From an uncultured Saprospiraceae bacterium (GTDB lineage: Bacteria > Bacteroidota > Bacteroidia > Chitinophagales > Saprospiraceae), in NCBI GenBank assembly GCA_937959095.1, contig CALGLY010000221.1, positions 1 to 6,673 of the forward strand: DNA of 6,673 nucleotides, given 5' to 3'. This document shows positions 1 to 4,957 of the stretch, piece by piece. The first letter of the stretch is position 1, and each line of letters opens with the position of its first letter. The notes under the pieces are model-generated. The model did not search any database, had not been told where the DNA came from, and worked only from the letters and a program-made list of their open reading frames with translations. The position numbers and the translations under genes were made by a program.

Positions 1-104
1 TGTACATCTTGCAAATTTATCGTTTTTCCTGATACCGTATCGGGAAGTGAAAAACTAGGCGCAGTCGTGCCTAGTGCCAACATATTGGATGGTGTAAGTG
101 CCAT
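1..104 (-). CDS. Thioredoxin/AhpC-TSA-like protein, N-terminal fragment (runs off window)
   Basis: Reading leftwards from the ATG at 104-102 gives 34 open codons to the window edge. They begin MALTPSNMLALGTTAPSF and continue with a SLPDTVSGKTINLQDV-like stretch. The pattern 'lG..AP.FsLpDt.sGk...L.D' is the usual start of thioredoxin-fold peroxiredoxin-like proteins (AhpC/TSA or Redoxin families), where it forms the first strands before the catalytic Cys. The Cys motif would lie beyond the window, so activity cannot be judged. There is no signal peptide, so a cytoplasmic redox protein is likely. It is 93 bp downstream of ybeY on the same strand, with a strong palindrome between them. No Shine-Dalgarno sequence is visible; the region before the ATG is A/T only. 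The family call is inferred from N-terminal similarity to remembered members and is fairly secure; the exact subfamily is not. Confidence 0.72.
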   Translation of the reverse strand, partial: MALTPSNMLALGTTAPSFSLPDTVSGKTINLQDV

Positions 105-125
105 TTTTTTATAGATTTTTATAGA

Positions 126-193
126 TAGAACGCAGAGACGCGAAGATGCAGCGTTTTTATAATTTCTCTGCGCCTTCGCGTCTCTGCGTTCTA
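126..193. repeat. Palindromic intergenic repeat, 20-bp perfect arms, 68 bp
   Basis: The arm at 126-145 (core AACGCAGAGACGCGAAG) is an exact reverse complement of 174-193. Pairing resumes inside after one A/C mismatch: 148-151 pair with 168-171, with a T-G wobble at 147/172, and 153 pairs with 166. The result is a stem of about 27 bp around a 12-nt T/A-rich loop (154-165). It begins 4 bases after the ybeY stop codon. The arms are GC-rich against AT-rich flanks. The 'cgcagagacgcgaag' wording matches a dispersed palindromic repeat that I recall from intergenic DNA of many unrelated bacteria. It could also fold at the 3' end of ybeY mRNA. There is no long T-run after the stem on the minus strand, so it is not a classic terminator. 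Confidence 0.85.
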
Positions 194-197
194 ATTA

Positions 198-677
198 TTA
201 GTGTACTTTATTCAAAGCTTTCCAACCTTCTAATGCTTCATTTTCTTTTGCTCGCATAAGTGTTGCTTCTTCATCGGTCTTGTCGCCATAGCCACAAAGA
301 TGCAGTACGCCATGAATCATGACGCGCAGAAGTTCCTGCTCGAAGGAAACGCCAAATGTAGTGGCATTTTCACGAATTCTATCAATAGAGATAAAAATAT
401 CACCTTGCACAAGTGGTGGCGCAGCATAAGGAAAGGTAATAATATCGGTGAGCGTATCGTGCTGGAGATAATCCAGATTAAGTTGATGCAGATAGGCATC
501 GCTGCAAAAGATATAGTTCAGTTGCTGCAAGTCGGCTTGCTCCTTTGCTATCGTACTTGCTATCCATGCTTCCAGTCGCGTTTCCGATGGGAGATCAAAG
601 ACGATATCTTCCTTAAAATACAAAATCACATCTTCCTGCTCATTAGGAAAATGTGATTCGGGTTGTTCTAACTTCAT
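198..677 (-). CDS. ybeY: Endoribonuclease YbeY (16S rRNA maturation)
   Basis: YbeY is a single-strand-specific, metal-dependent endoribonuclease that helps process the 3' end of 16S rRNA and takes part in ribosome quality control in the cytoplasm. The 159-aa product has the family landmarks: HDTLTDIITFPY at 73-84, GDIFISIDRIRENA at 92-105, and the metal site HGVLHLCGYGDKT at 122-134. The canonical signature is HGxLHLxGYDH; here the first two His are H122 and H126, and the third ligand position holds Asp (D132). I recall this substitution as normal in Bacteroidota, so it is not a sign of decay. Length is normal to slightly long. The ATG at 677 adds about 16 residues before the usual 'ILYFKEDI' core. 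A GTG at 629 preceded by AGGAAGAT is an alternative start giving 143 aa. The RsbW-like gene upstream and thioredoxin-like gene downstream share its strand, but the gaps are too long and structured to assume one operon. Confidence 0.95.
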   Translation of the reverse strand: MKLEQPESHFPNEQEDVILYFKEDIVFDLPSETRLEAWIASTIAKEQADLQQLNYIFCSDAYLHQLNLDYLQHDTLTDIITFPYAAPPLVQGDIFISIDRIRENATTFGVSFEQELLRVMIHGVLHLCGYGDKTDEEATLMRAKENEALEGWKALNKVH

Positions 678-726
678 AGTCTTAGTGAAAAGAATTAAAT
701 AACTTGTGCCAGAATGCGCTGTAATT

Positions 727-752
727 CCTGCCCGACAAGCGGAGCGGGCGGG
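727..752. other. GC-rich hairpin upstream of ybeY
   Basis: CCTGCCCG (727-734) pairs with CGGGCGGG (745-752), with one T-G wobble, around a 10-nt loop. On the plus strand it is followed by TTTTCTTT, so it looks like an intrinsic terminator, but no plus-strand gene lies upstream of it. On the minus strand it sits about 50 nt before the ybeY ATG and would be in the leader if transcription starts further upstream. It is a GC island in AT-rich DNA, so a fragment of a dispersed GC-rich repeat is another reading. Function is unassigned. Confidence 0.5.
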
Positions 753-826
753 TTTTCTTTAAAAAAATAGAAAAAATCAGTGCATAGCCCTAGTTACGGA
801 CTTATTTTTTGTGTATTTTTAAAGGA

Positions 827-866
827 AAAAGAACAAGTATAATGGTACAAATTATTTTGTTCTTTT
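827..866 (-). terminator. Stem-loop, likely terminator of the RsbW-like gene
   Basis: AAAAGAACAA (827-836) is an exact inverse of 857-866. After a G-T pair (837/856) and a single bulged T (838), ATAAT (839-843) pairs with ATTAT (851-855), leaving a 7-nt loop. Read on the minus strand, the distal arm ends in a T-run and is followed by TCCTTT, as in an intrinsic terminator. It lies about 150 nt past the stop of the 1016-1444 gene and 150 nt before ybeY, so it would separate the two transcripts. The stem is AT-rich, hence only moderate confidence. It directly abuts the palindrome at 867-1008. Confidence 0.5.
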
Positions 867-1008
867 CACTTTTATAAAAAATAAAAATGGAAGATATATA
901 GGCTTATTTAGATGGGTAAGCTGGAAAGAGTTTAATACTTTATTAATCCTCTTTTCTTTACTTATTCCTAAGCGTATATGTCTTCCATTTTATGACTTAT
1001 AAAAAGTC
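867..1008. repeat. 142-bp imperfect palindrome with 40-bp terminal arms
   Basis: The left arm 867-906 and the reverse complement of the right arm 969-1008 align with about six mismatches and two single-base indels. The best core is ATAAAA(A)TGGAAGA followed by ATATA and GCTTA (881-906 against 969-993). The central 62 bp are AT-rich and contain a weaker GAAAGAG/CTCTTTTC pairing. There is no open reading frame inside. The element starts where the 827-866 hairpin ends and stops 7 bp before the stop codon of the ATPase gene. Size and long inverted ends recall a miniature inverted-repeat element, but I see no target-site duplication. It may instead be a long 3'-UTR hairpin. Confidence 0.6.
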
Positions 1009-1015
1009 GAAAAAA

Positions 1016-1444
1016 TTATATTCTGAATCGCATTTCAACTGTGCTACCGTTGTTTAGGTAGTTGATGTCATCAGAAAGTTCGCGCATTAGGAAGACTCCT
1101 CTTCCGCCGCAGCAAGTGATGTTCTCTGGTGCTGTTGGGTCTGGTAAATTGTCATAGTCGAAGCCTTTTCCTTCGTCGGATACGCGAACGGCTACTGCCT
1201 CTTGATCGCGCTCTACGCTGACATTTACCCGTTTTTGTGAATCGTTTCGGTTGCCATGAATCATTGCATTATTTACTGCTTCAGTAAGACTAACCAAGAT
1301 GTTTCCGAAAGTATCCTCGTTTACATTGAAACGTGGCATTACTTCCTGCACAAATGATTGTACCTGCACAATATTAGAAGGCTTCGATTCTAAGCTGAGC
1401 ACTAAACGCCCGCCGAATGATCTTGAAGATGGTGGTTTACTCAT
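1016..1444 (-). CDS. RsbW/SpoIIAB-type ATP-binding protein (GHKL, HATPase_c_2)
   Basis: Predicted small cytoplasmic Ser/Thr kinase or anti-sigma-type ATPase of the GHKL fold. Known relatives bind a sigma factor or phosphorylate a STAS-domain anti-anti-sigma protein; the partner here is unknown. In the 142-aa product the N-box is EAVNNAMIHGN (55-65, with E55 and N59), the G1 box is DEGKGFD (90-96) and the G2 glycine loop is GGRGVFLM (113-120). All key residues are present, so it should bind ATP. The length is normal for a one-domain member. I chose the ATG at 1444. The frame is open to a TTG at 1471, but this adds only nine residues with no domain content. No STAS, PP2C or sigma gene is adjacent. 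As I recall, Bacteroidota often keep such a gene next to ybeY, which fits. Two consecutive Cys (111-112) stand immediately before the G2 loop, in the ATP-lid region. Confidence 0.9.
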   Translation of the reverse strand: MSKPPSSRSFGGRLVLSLESKPSNIVQVQSFVQEVMPRFNVNEDTFGNILVSLTEAVNNAMIHGNRNDSQKRVNVSVERDQEAVAVRVSDEGKGFDYDNLPDPTAPENITCCGGRGVFLMRELSDDINYLNNGSTVEMRFRI

Positions 1445-1886
1445 GTTGTCCCGTGTAAAGAAATTCCCCAAATGAATAATTTTTGTGTAGTAATTTTTAA
1501 TGACTACTATATAGCCAAAAGTTCGCTTTTCATTTTATTCTTCTAAGAAAACAGAAGCATAACACATGCTAAATGTATAACAGATAGTACAATAAGTAGA
1601 GATAGGATTGTTCTGGATATGTTAATAAGGACTAATGAATGTGATTGTTACTGTAGTCGTAACAGTATGCAAATTGTAATTTTTTTTGCTTTAAGTCAAT
1701 ATTAAATGGATTTTAAATTTAAGTATTTTGCTTTTAGTTTTTGTAATAGTCTGAAAAACAGTTGTTTACGCATTGTTTGCTTGTTATTTTTTTTGTTTAA
1801 AAAAAATAAAATTTCTTATTTGTGACATAGAGAGTATAAAATGATACAATTATATTACCGATTTTGACCCTAAAACTGCTTTACTA

Positions 1887-1894
1887 CAAAGATA
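1887..1894 (-). promoter_or_regulatory. Possible Bacteroidota -7 box (TATCTTTG) on minus strand
   Basis: CAAAGATA on the plus strand reads TATCTTTG on the minus strand, an exact match to the TAnnTTTG consensus of the Bacteroidota primary sigma factor. It is the only exact match I found on either strand between 1445 and 2490. It points toward the ATPase gene but lies over 440 bp from its ATG. No TTG-type -33 element is present at the expected 19-21 bp upstream. An 8-mer match in AT-rich DNA may be chance. Confidence 0.22.
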
Positions 1895-1897
1895 AAA

Positions 1898-1940
1898 CCC
1901 TGCTTTTCTTCTTAAGGTTCGATGAGCAAGGCTTTTTTTT
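1898..1940 (+). terminator. Hairpin followed by eight T: terminator-like, no obvious gene
   Basis: CCCTGCT (1898-1904) pairs with AGCAAGG (1925-1931) except for one C/A mismatch, with a 20-nt loop, and the stem is followed by C and eight T (1933-1940). This is the layout of a plus-strand intrinsic terminator, but the stem is short and the loop long. No plus-strand gene lies upstream within the window. It would make sense only if a small plus-strand RNA is transcribed from the intergenic region. Confidence 0.22.
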
Positions 1941-2481
1941 AGCTTATAGATTAGGCAAAAACCAAGGGCTTAATTTTACACTCTCAAACACATATGTACT
2001 GACATAATATGTTTTTTTTGTATTTGAAATAATATTTTTATTCCTGTTAATATATTGCTTAGTATACTGTATATCAAATAATTGCAGAGTTAAAATGTCA
2101 TTTTAAAGAACTCCCTATGTATAGATTTTTTGTTAAAGTATTTCCCATTACAAATAATATTCATATCTTCGCTACTGATTTAAGAAAGATTTGAGATTTA
2201 TCTGCCATAACTTAGACATTCTACTCTCATGCTCTATCGAGCAGTTTTATCCCGTTTTTGAAACACATCGTTTGATTTAAGTATCCATAGTTTATTTAGT
2301 CGTTTGTACATTGATTCTGCTGTGCTAATGGGCTAAACATATATGCACTCTTCTAATTTTTTTATGCCTATATGTTTATCTCACAAGCAACAATCAATGT
2401 CATTTTATCTGCTTCAGCACTTTATTGTGTCTCTGGAGCAAACAGAGATTCTATTTTTATTGATTAACGGATTCAAAATTC

Positions 2482-2486
2482 AAGGG
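2482..2486 (+). promoter_or_regulatory. Shine-Dalgarno-like AAGGG deciding a GTG start
   Basis: AAGGG ends four bases before the GTG at 2491. An in-frame TGA at 2461-2463 rules out a start further upstream, and no ATG or TTG lies between. The GTG gives a complete signal peptide immediately, so site and start support each other. Strong Shine-Dalgarno sites are not typical of Bacteroidota, so it may be helpful rather than essential. Confidence 0.55.
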
Positions 2487-2490
2487 CGTT

Positions 2491-3483
2491 GTGAGAACAT
2501 TTACTATTTTATTTTTTGTACTTTTTGTGGCAACAGGTCTTCTAGCAGAAGGCAATGTGCTGCACGTGAAGCAAGGCGCATCAGGCGAAGGGACTTCATG
2601 GGCAGATGCTTTTGGTGATTTAACAGAAGCATTGGAGGTAGCGGACTATGGCGACCAGATATGGGTAGCGAAAGGTGTCTACAAACCTTCAAGCAGAGAT
2701 CGAAATGCGAACTTTGAAGTGATGGACGGCGTACAAATGTACGGAGGATTCGCTGGAAGTGAACGTAAGTTAGAAGAGCGTGATTGGACGCAAAATAATA
2801 CAGTGTTAAGCGGTGAAATTGGATCAGTTAGTACAATTGATGACAATTGCTATACCGTATTATACACTAGAAACGTAAGCGAAGAAACACGAGTAGATGG
2901 CTTCACTATCACAGGTGGTGCAGCGAACGGACTCGGAGAAAAGGGAGACCTAAGACGTTGCGGCGGCGGCTGGTTCAATGACGGCGAAGGTGGAAATTCT
3001 AGCCCAATAGTAGTAAATTGCATATTCATCAACAATTTTGGCAGAGACGGCGGTGCTGTTTATAACTATGCTAAAGATGGCATCTGTCAGCCAACTATCG
3101 AAAATTGTCAGTTTATGAATAATAAAGCTGACTTAGATGGTGGTGCAATGTACAATGAAAGTAGTAGAGGCGTTTGCAATCCTATCCTTAAGGATTGCAA
3201 AGTCGCGAACAATGAAGCAACCTATGGCGGTGGCATTCTGAATTATTCACAGCAAGGAGAATCTAGTCCTGAAATTACAGGCTGCTCTTTCAAGGATAAT
3301 ATCGGTTATGTGCGCGGTGGTAGCATTTATTGTTCAGAAGAAGGTGGCAAATGCGAGCCTTCGGTAGCAGGTACTTATTTTTCTGATAATCGTGCAACAG
3401 TAGGTAAAGACATGTACGAAGAAAAAATGATTAACAGAAGAGATGATGCTGTGGTATCAAGAGGGAAAGTAACGAAGTTATAG
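2491..3483 (+). CDS. Secreted right-handed parallel beta-helix protein
   Basis: Predicted exported, surface or extracellular protein of unknown binding target or activity. Residues 1-20 form a signal peptide (MRTF, a hydrophobic ILFFVLFVATGLLA core, then Ala/Glu). 'VKQGASGEGTSWADAF..L..AL' at 26-50 and 'G.QIWVAKGVYKP' at 54-66 are the usual opening of Bacteroidota beta-helix proteins related to polymorphic outer-membrane and choice-of-anchor proteins. 'MYGGFAGSE' at 83-91 and 'VDGFTITGG' at 135-143 belong to the same family. From 172 on there are coils of 29-30 residues with the pattern P.i.nC.f.nN.a...GGa.yN. No catalytic residues of a polysaccharide lyase are obvious. No C-terminal T9SS sorting domain, LPXTG motif or OmpA anchor is visible; the protein ends in a charged tail (EEKMINRRDDA...). 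At 330 aa it is short for this group. The GTG start is fixed by an upstream stop and AAGGG. It is a single-gene unit closed by the terminator at 3512-3553. Confidence 0.85.
   Translation: MRTFTILFFVLFVATGLLAEGNVLHVKQGASGEGTSWADAFGDLTEALEVADYGDQIWVAKGVYKPSSRDRNANFEVMDGVQMYGGFAGSERKLEERDWTQNNTVLSGEIGSVSTIDDNCYTVLYTRNVSEETRVDGFTITGGAANGLGEKGDLRRCGGGWFNDGEGGNSSPIVVNCIFINNFGRDGGAVYNYAKDGICQPTIENCQFMNNKADLDGGAMYNESSRGVCNPILKDCKVANNEATYGGGILNYSQQGESSPEITGCSFKDNIGYVRGGSIYCSEEGGKCEPSVAGTYFSDNRATVGKDMYEEKMINRRDDAVVSRGKVTKL
3004..3423 (+). repeat. Protein-level tandem repeat: beta-helix coils of 29-30 residues
   Basis: Inside the beta-helix gene, coil starts (Pro followed by I/T/E/S) fall at residues 172, 201, 231, 260 and 290, a period of 29-30 residues (87-90 bp). 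Each of the first four coils places Cys in the '[NDG]C' position (177, 206, 236, 265); the fifth has Thr there. A second ladder of Cys appears before the Pro at 199, 229 and 288, replaced by Ser at 258. The DNA copies have diverged, so the repeat is visible only in the protein. Confidence 0.75.
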
Positions 3484-3511
3484 AAAATATACTTCTAAAC
3501 TTAGCTTTCAT

Positions 3512-3553
3512 AAATAGCGTTCAAGAGTCATGTCTTTTGAACGCTATTTTTTT
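3512..3553 (+). terminator. Rho-independent terminator of the beta-helix gene
   Basis: AAATAGCGTTCAA (3512-3524) is an exact inverse of 3537-3549. Pairing continues through a G-T wobble, A-T and G-C (3525-3527 with 3534-3536) to a six-base loop. This gives a 16-bp stem ending in seven T (3547-3553). It lies 28 bp after the TAG stop. The next gene is convergent. On the minus strand the T-tract is poor, so termination of the deacetylase transcript here is less certain. Confidence 0.9.
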
Positions 3554-3577
3554 GTTAACACGCTTTTGAGTAAAAAA

Positions 3578-4333
3578 TTAGAACTCGAATTTTCTAAACA
3601 CCAAATCCTTGGTTCGCAAGGCATTCAGAATCGCAGGCATCAAGTGAGCAGTTTCTTTATGATCGTGCAGAAGGATGATTTCATCTGAAGGGCTATTCAT
3701 CCAGATGTTCGTCTCTTCTATAGTGCCACGCAAATCTGGTGGAGCAGTGCTATTCAATCGTTCTAGCACTTGCGGCAAGCCTCGAATGCCTAAATTCGGT
3801 CTGCGCTGTGCCACCGACCATTCCATAATGTCATACGTCCAATGCCAATCTGCGTCTTTTCCTAAAGTGTTTTGATAATAGGAATAACTCACACCTTCCC
3901 AAGCAGGTTGGGTGTACCCTAGACCACGAAGTAACGTCTGAATAATTTGTGAACGCAATACACCTTTTCGTTTTAATCGTTTAAAAATATATCCTTTCCT
4001 CCCATCACCTTTATCGCCATACGGAAAGCGAAAGCATTTTGTAGGGCGTACTATATTAGCTTCTTGATAGAGTGCATCGAGCAAGGCATCTGTTTTTTGG
4101 ATTTCAATAAAGGCTTGCTCTATGGAGAGTTTAGAAAAATGCGGATGCGACCAAGAGTGATTGCCTAGAAGAAAACCTGCTCGAATAGCTTTGATGGCAA
4201 ATTGCGGATAGCGTTCTAAGTTTTGTCCAATACAAAAAAAGACCGCAGGCATGCCGCATTCTTGCAATAAATCAATCAAATCACCCATTCTTTCAGAGGG
4301 CGAATCATCTATGGTCAGGTAAGCATTTTTCAT
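3578..4333 (-). CDS. Polysaccharide deacetylase family protein (NodB/CE4 fold)
   Basis: Predicted metal-dependent deacetylase of N- or O-acetylated sugars such as chitin oligomers or peptidoglycan; the substrate is unknown. All five CE4 motifs are recognisable in the 251-aa product. Motif 1 is TIDDSP (7-12; canonical TFDDGP), with D9 as likely base and D10 as metal ligand. Motif 2 is NHSWSH (58-63), giving metal ligands H59 and H63. Motif 3 is RFPYG (102-106). Motif 4 is around WTYDIMEW (165-172). Motif 5 is ILLHDH (220-225), with H223. There is no signal peptide: motif 1 begins at residue 7. The protein is therefore probably cytoplasmic, unlike most cell-wall deacetylases. The stretch between motifs 3 and 4 (about 107-160) is long and basic (KGDGRKGYIFKRLKRKG). 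The ATG at 4333 is natural because little sequence precedes motif 1. The gene is divergent from the small membrane protein, 89 bp away, and convergent with the beta-helix gene. Confidence 0.9.
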   Translation of the reverse strand: MKNAYLTIDDSPSERMGDLIDLLQECGMPAVFFCIGQNLERYPQFAIKAIRAGFLLGNHSWSHPHFSKLSIEQAFIEIQKTDALLDALYQEANIVRPTKCFRFPYGDKGDGRKGYIFKRLKRKGVLRSQIIQTLLRGLGYTQPAWEGVSYSYYQNTLGKDADWHWTYDIMEWSVAQRRPNLGIRGLPQVLERLNSTAPPDLRGTIEETNIWMNSPSDEIILLHDHKETAHLMPAILNALRTKDLVFRKFEF

Positions 4334-4383
4334 CTTACGAAGATAAGTAACTCGTGCTAATTAGTTCCGTAAATTTATGTCCT

Positions 4384-4391
4384 TATATTTG
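4384..4391 (+). promoter_or_regulatory. Bacteroidota -7 promoter box TATATTTG
   Basis: TATATTTG matches the TAnnTTTG consensus exactly and lies 31 bp before the ATG at 4423, giving a leader of about 25 nt. No clear TTG is present at the expected -33 position (around 4358-4364 reads TAATTAG), so the match rests on the -7 box. It lies downstream of the in-frame GTG at 4354, which argues that translation starts at 4423 and not at 4354. The opposite-strand sequence at 4370-4377 (TAAATTTA) is a one-mismatch box facing the deacetylase gene. Confidence 0.6.
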
Positions 4392-4422
4392 GACTCATTT
4401 TACAATAAAACCTTCTTACAAA

Positions 4423-4830
4423 ATGGGATTAATACAATGGCTCAATAGTACACAGCGTAAAAACTGGCATTCGGTAGTATTAAGCGTGATAATTGGTATT
4501 GTGATGGGCTTAATGATTATACCAAGTATGCGGATGATTACTAATGTTGCTCCTGTGAAGAGTTACATTTTTGAAGGCGTAGTGATGGATGAAGACAATC
4601 ATCCAATTCAGGGCGCATCCGTGTTAATTAATCGAGTGGGATCTTCAAAATCAAATTCGGATGGCACTTTCCATATCCAAGAGCGACGTGGACTTGGCAC
4701 AGCCTTAGAAGTAGGTCAAAACCTAGAAGTTATGGTTAGTGCAAAAGGCTATGAAACCGATGAACAACCCTTCGAGTTAAGCGAATCGAAGATGCAAACC
4801 ATGAAATTCATTTTGAATAAAATTAATTAG
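4423..4830 (+). CDS. Membrane-anchored CarboxypepD_reg-like domain protein
   Basis: A 135-aa protein with no recognisable enzymatic function. Residues 1-14 are polar (MGLIQWLNSTQRKN), 17-36 are a single transmembrane helix (SVVLSVIIGIVMGLMIIPSM), and 48-133 form one carboxypeptidase-regulatory-like beta-sandwich: 'YIFEGVVMDEDNHPIQGASVLI', then 'SNSDGTFHI' and 'LEVMVSAKGYETDE'. This domain usually sits in the periplasm or at the surface and may bind protein or carbohydrate. The topology is probably N-in, with the domain in the periplasm. I start at the ATG at 4423. A GTG 23 codons upstream (4354) would lie before the promoter box at 4384-4391 and adds non-family sequence. The next gene also opens with a CarboxypepD_reg domain on the same strand, 127 bp on, which suggests a shared role or duplication followed by divergence. 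Confidence 0.82.
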   Translation: MGLIQWLNSTQRKNWHSVVLSVIIGIVMGLMIIPSMRMITNVAPVKSYIFEGVVMDEDNHPIQGASVLINRVGSSKSNSDGTFHIQERRGLGTALEVGQNLEVMVSAKGYETDEQPFELSESKMQTMKFILNKIN

Positions 4831-4831
4831 A

Positions 4832-4943
4832 AGTATTAGGTATCAGGTATTGCCTAAGTATTAGGCTGTATTTCAACTGCTTTTGAGTTCAACAACAGCT
4901 ATGAACAGCATTGCTTTGTACTTAATACCTGATACCTAATACT
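4832..4943. repeat. 112-bp intergenic element with perfect 20-bp inverted ends
   Basis: AGTATTAGGTATCAGGTATT at 4832-4851 is an exact inverse of 4924-4943. Just inside the left arm is a second small palindrome, GCCTAA-GTA-TTAGGC (4852-4866). The remaining 57 bp (4867-4923) show no coding sense. It begins one base after the stop of the 4423 gene and ends 14 bases before the ATG of the next. The iterated TATTAGGTAT/ATACCTAATA wording resembles dispersed repeats I recall from Bacteroidota intergenic DNA. If the two flanking genes are co-transcribed, it would fold as an intercistronic hairpin. No T-run follows, so it is not a standard terminator. Confidence 0.85.
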
Positions 4944-4957
4944 ACAAAATCATAGCA

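Larger units (their letters stand above)
1445..2490. other. AT-rich 1.05-kb intergenic region without a supported gene
   Basis: This stretch separates two divergent genes. I see long A and T runs, stop codons in all frames and no credible coding sequence. Short frames inside it (for example 28 codons starting near 1620) lack any recognisable feature. The 91-codon plus frame at 2343-2618 mostly overlaps the beta-helix gene in another frame. I find no tRNA, rRNA or recognisable structured-RNA core and no direct-repeat array. Contents worth naming are a weak minus-strand promoter-like box at 1887-1894, a hairpin with a T8 run at 1898-1940, and the AAGGG ribosome-binding site just before 2491. 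Promoters for both flanking genes are presumably here, but only weak candidates could be found. Confidence 0.7.

Noticed and set aside
300..656. Plus-strand 118-codon open frame
   Set aside because: It lies entirely opposite ybeY, whose product has the full family signature; the plus frame encodes no recognisable protein.
867..1008. Insertion sequence or complete transposon
   Set aside because: No transposase frame and no target-site duplication are visible; only the inverted arms are supported, so it is listed as a repeat.
1445..1471. TTG start extending the RsbW-like protein by nine residues
   Set aside because: TTG is a rare start, the extra residues are outside the domain, and an ATG at 1444 gives a normal family length.
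1619..1705. Small plus-strand frame of about 28 codons starting ATGTTAATAAGG
   Set aside because: Short, AT-driven, without a ribosome-binding site or recognisable content; several such frames are expected by chance in this region.
1911..1932. GGTTCGATG resembling a tRNA T-loop
   Set aside because: No flanking T-stem, acceptor stem or anticodon arm can be built around it on either strand.
2343..2618. Plus-strand 91-codon open frame upstream of and overlapping the beta-helix gene
   Set aside because: Its second half reads the beta-helix gene in another frame and yields an Arg-rich tail (EARRIRRRDF) typical of a shadow frame; it has no domain.
3004..3423. CRISPR or DNA tandem repeat suggested by the 87-90-bp period
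   Set aside because: The period is the 29-30-residue beta-helix coil; the DNA units are diverged and continuously coding.
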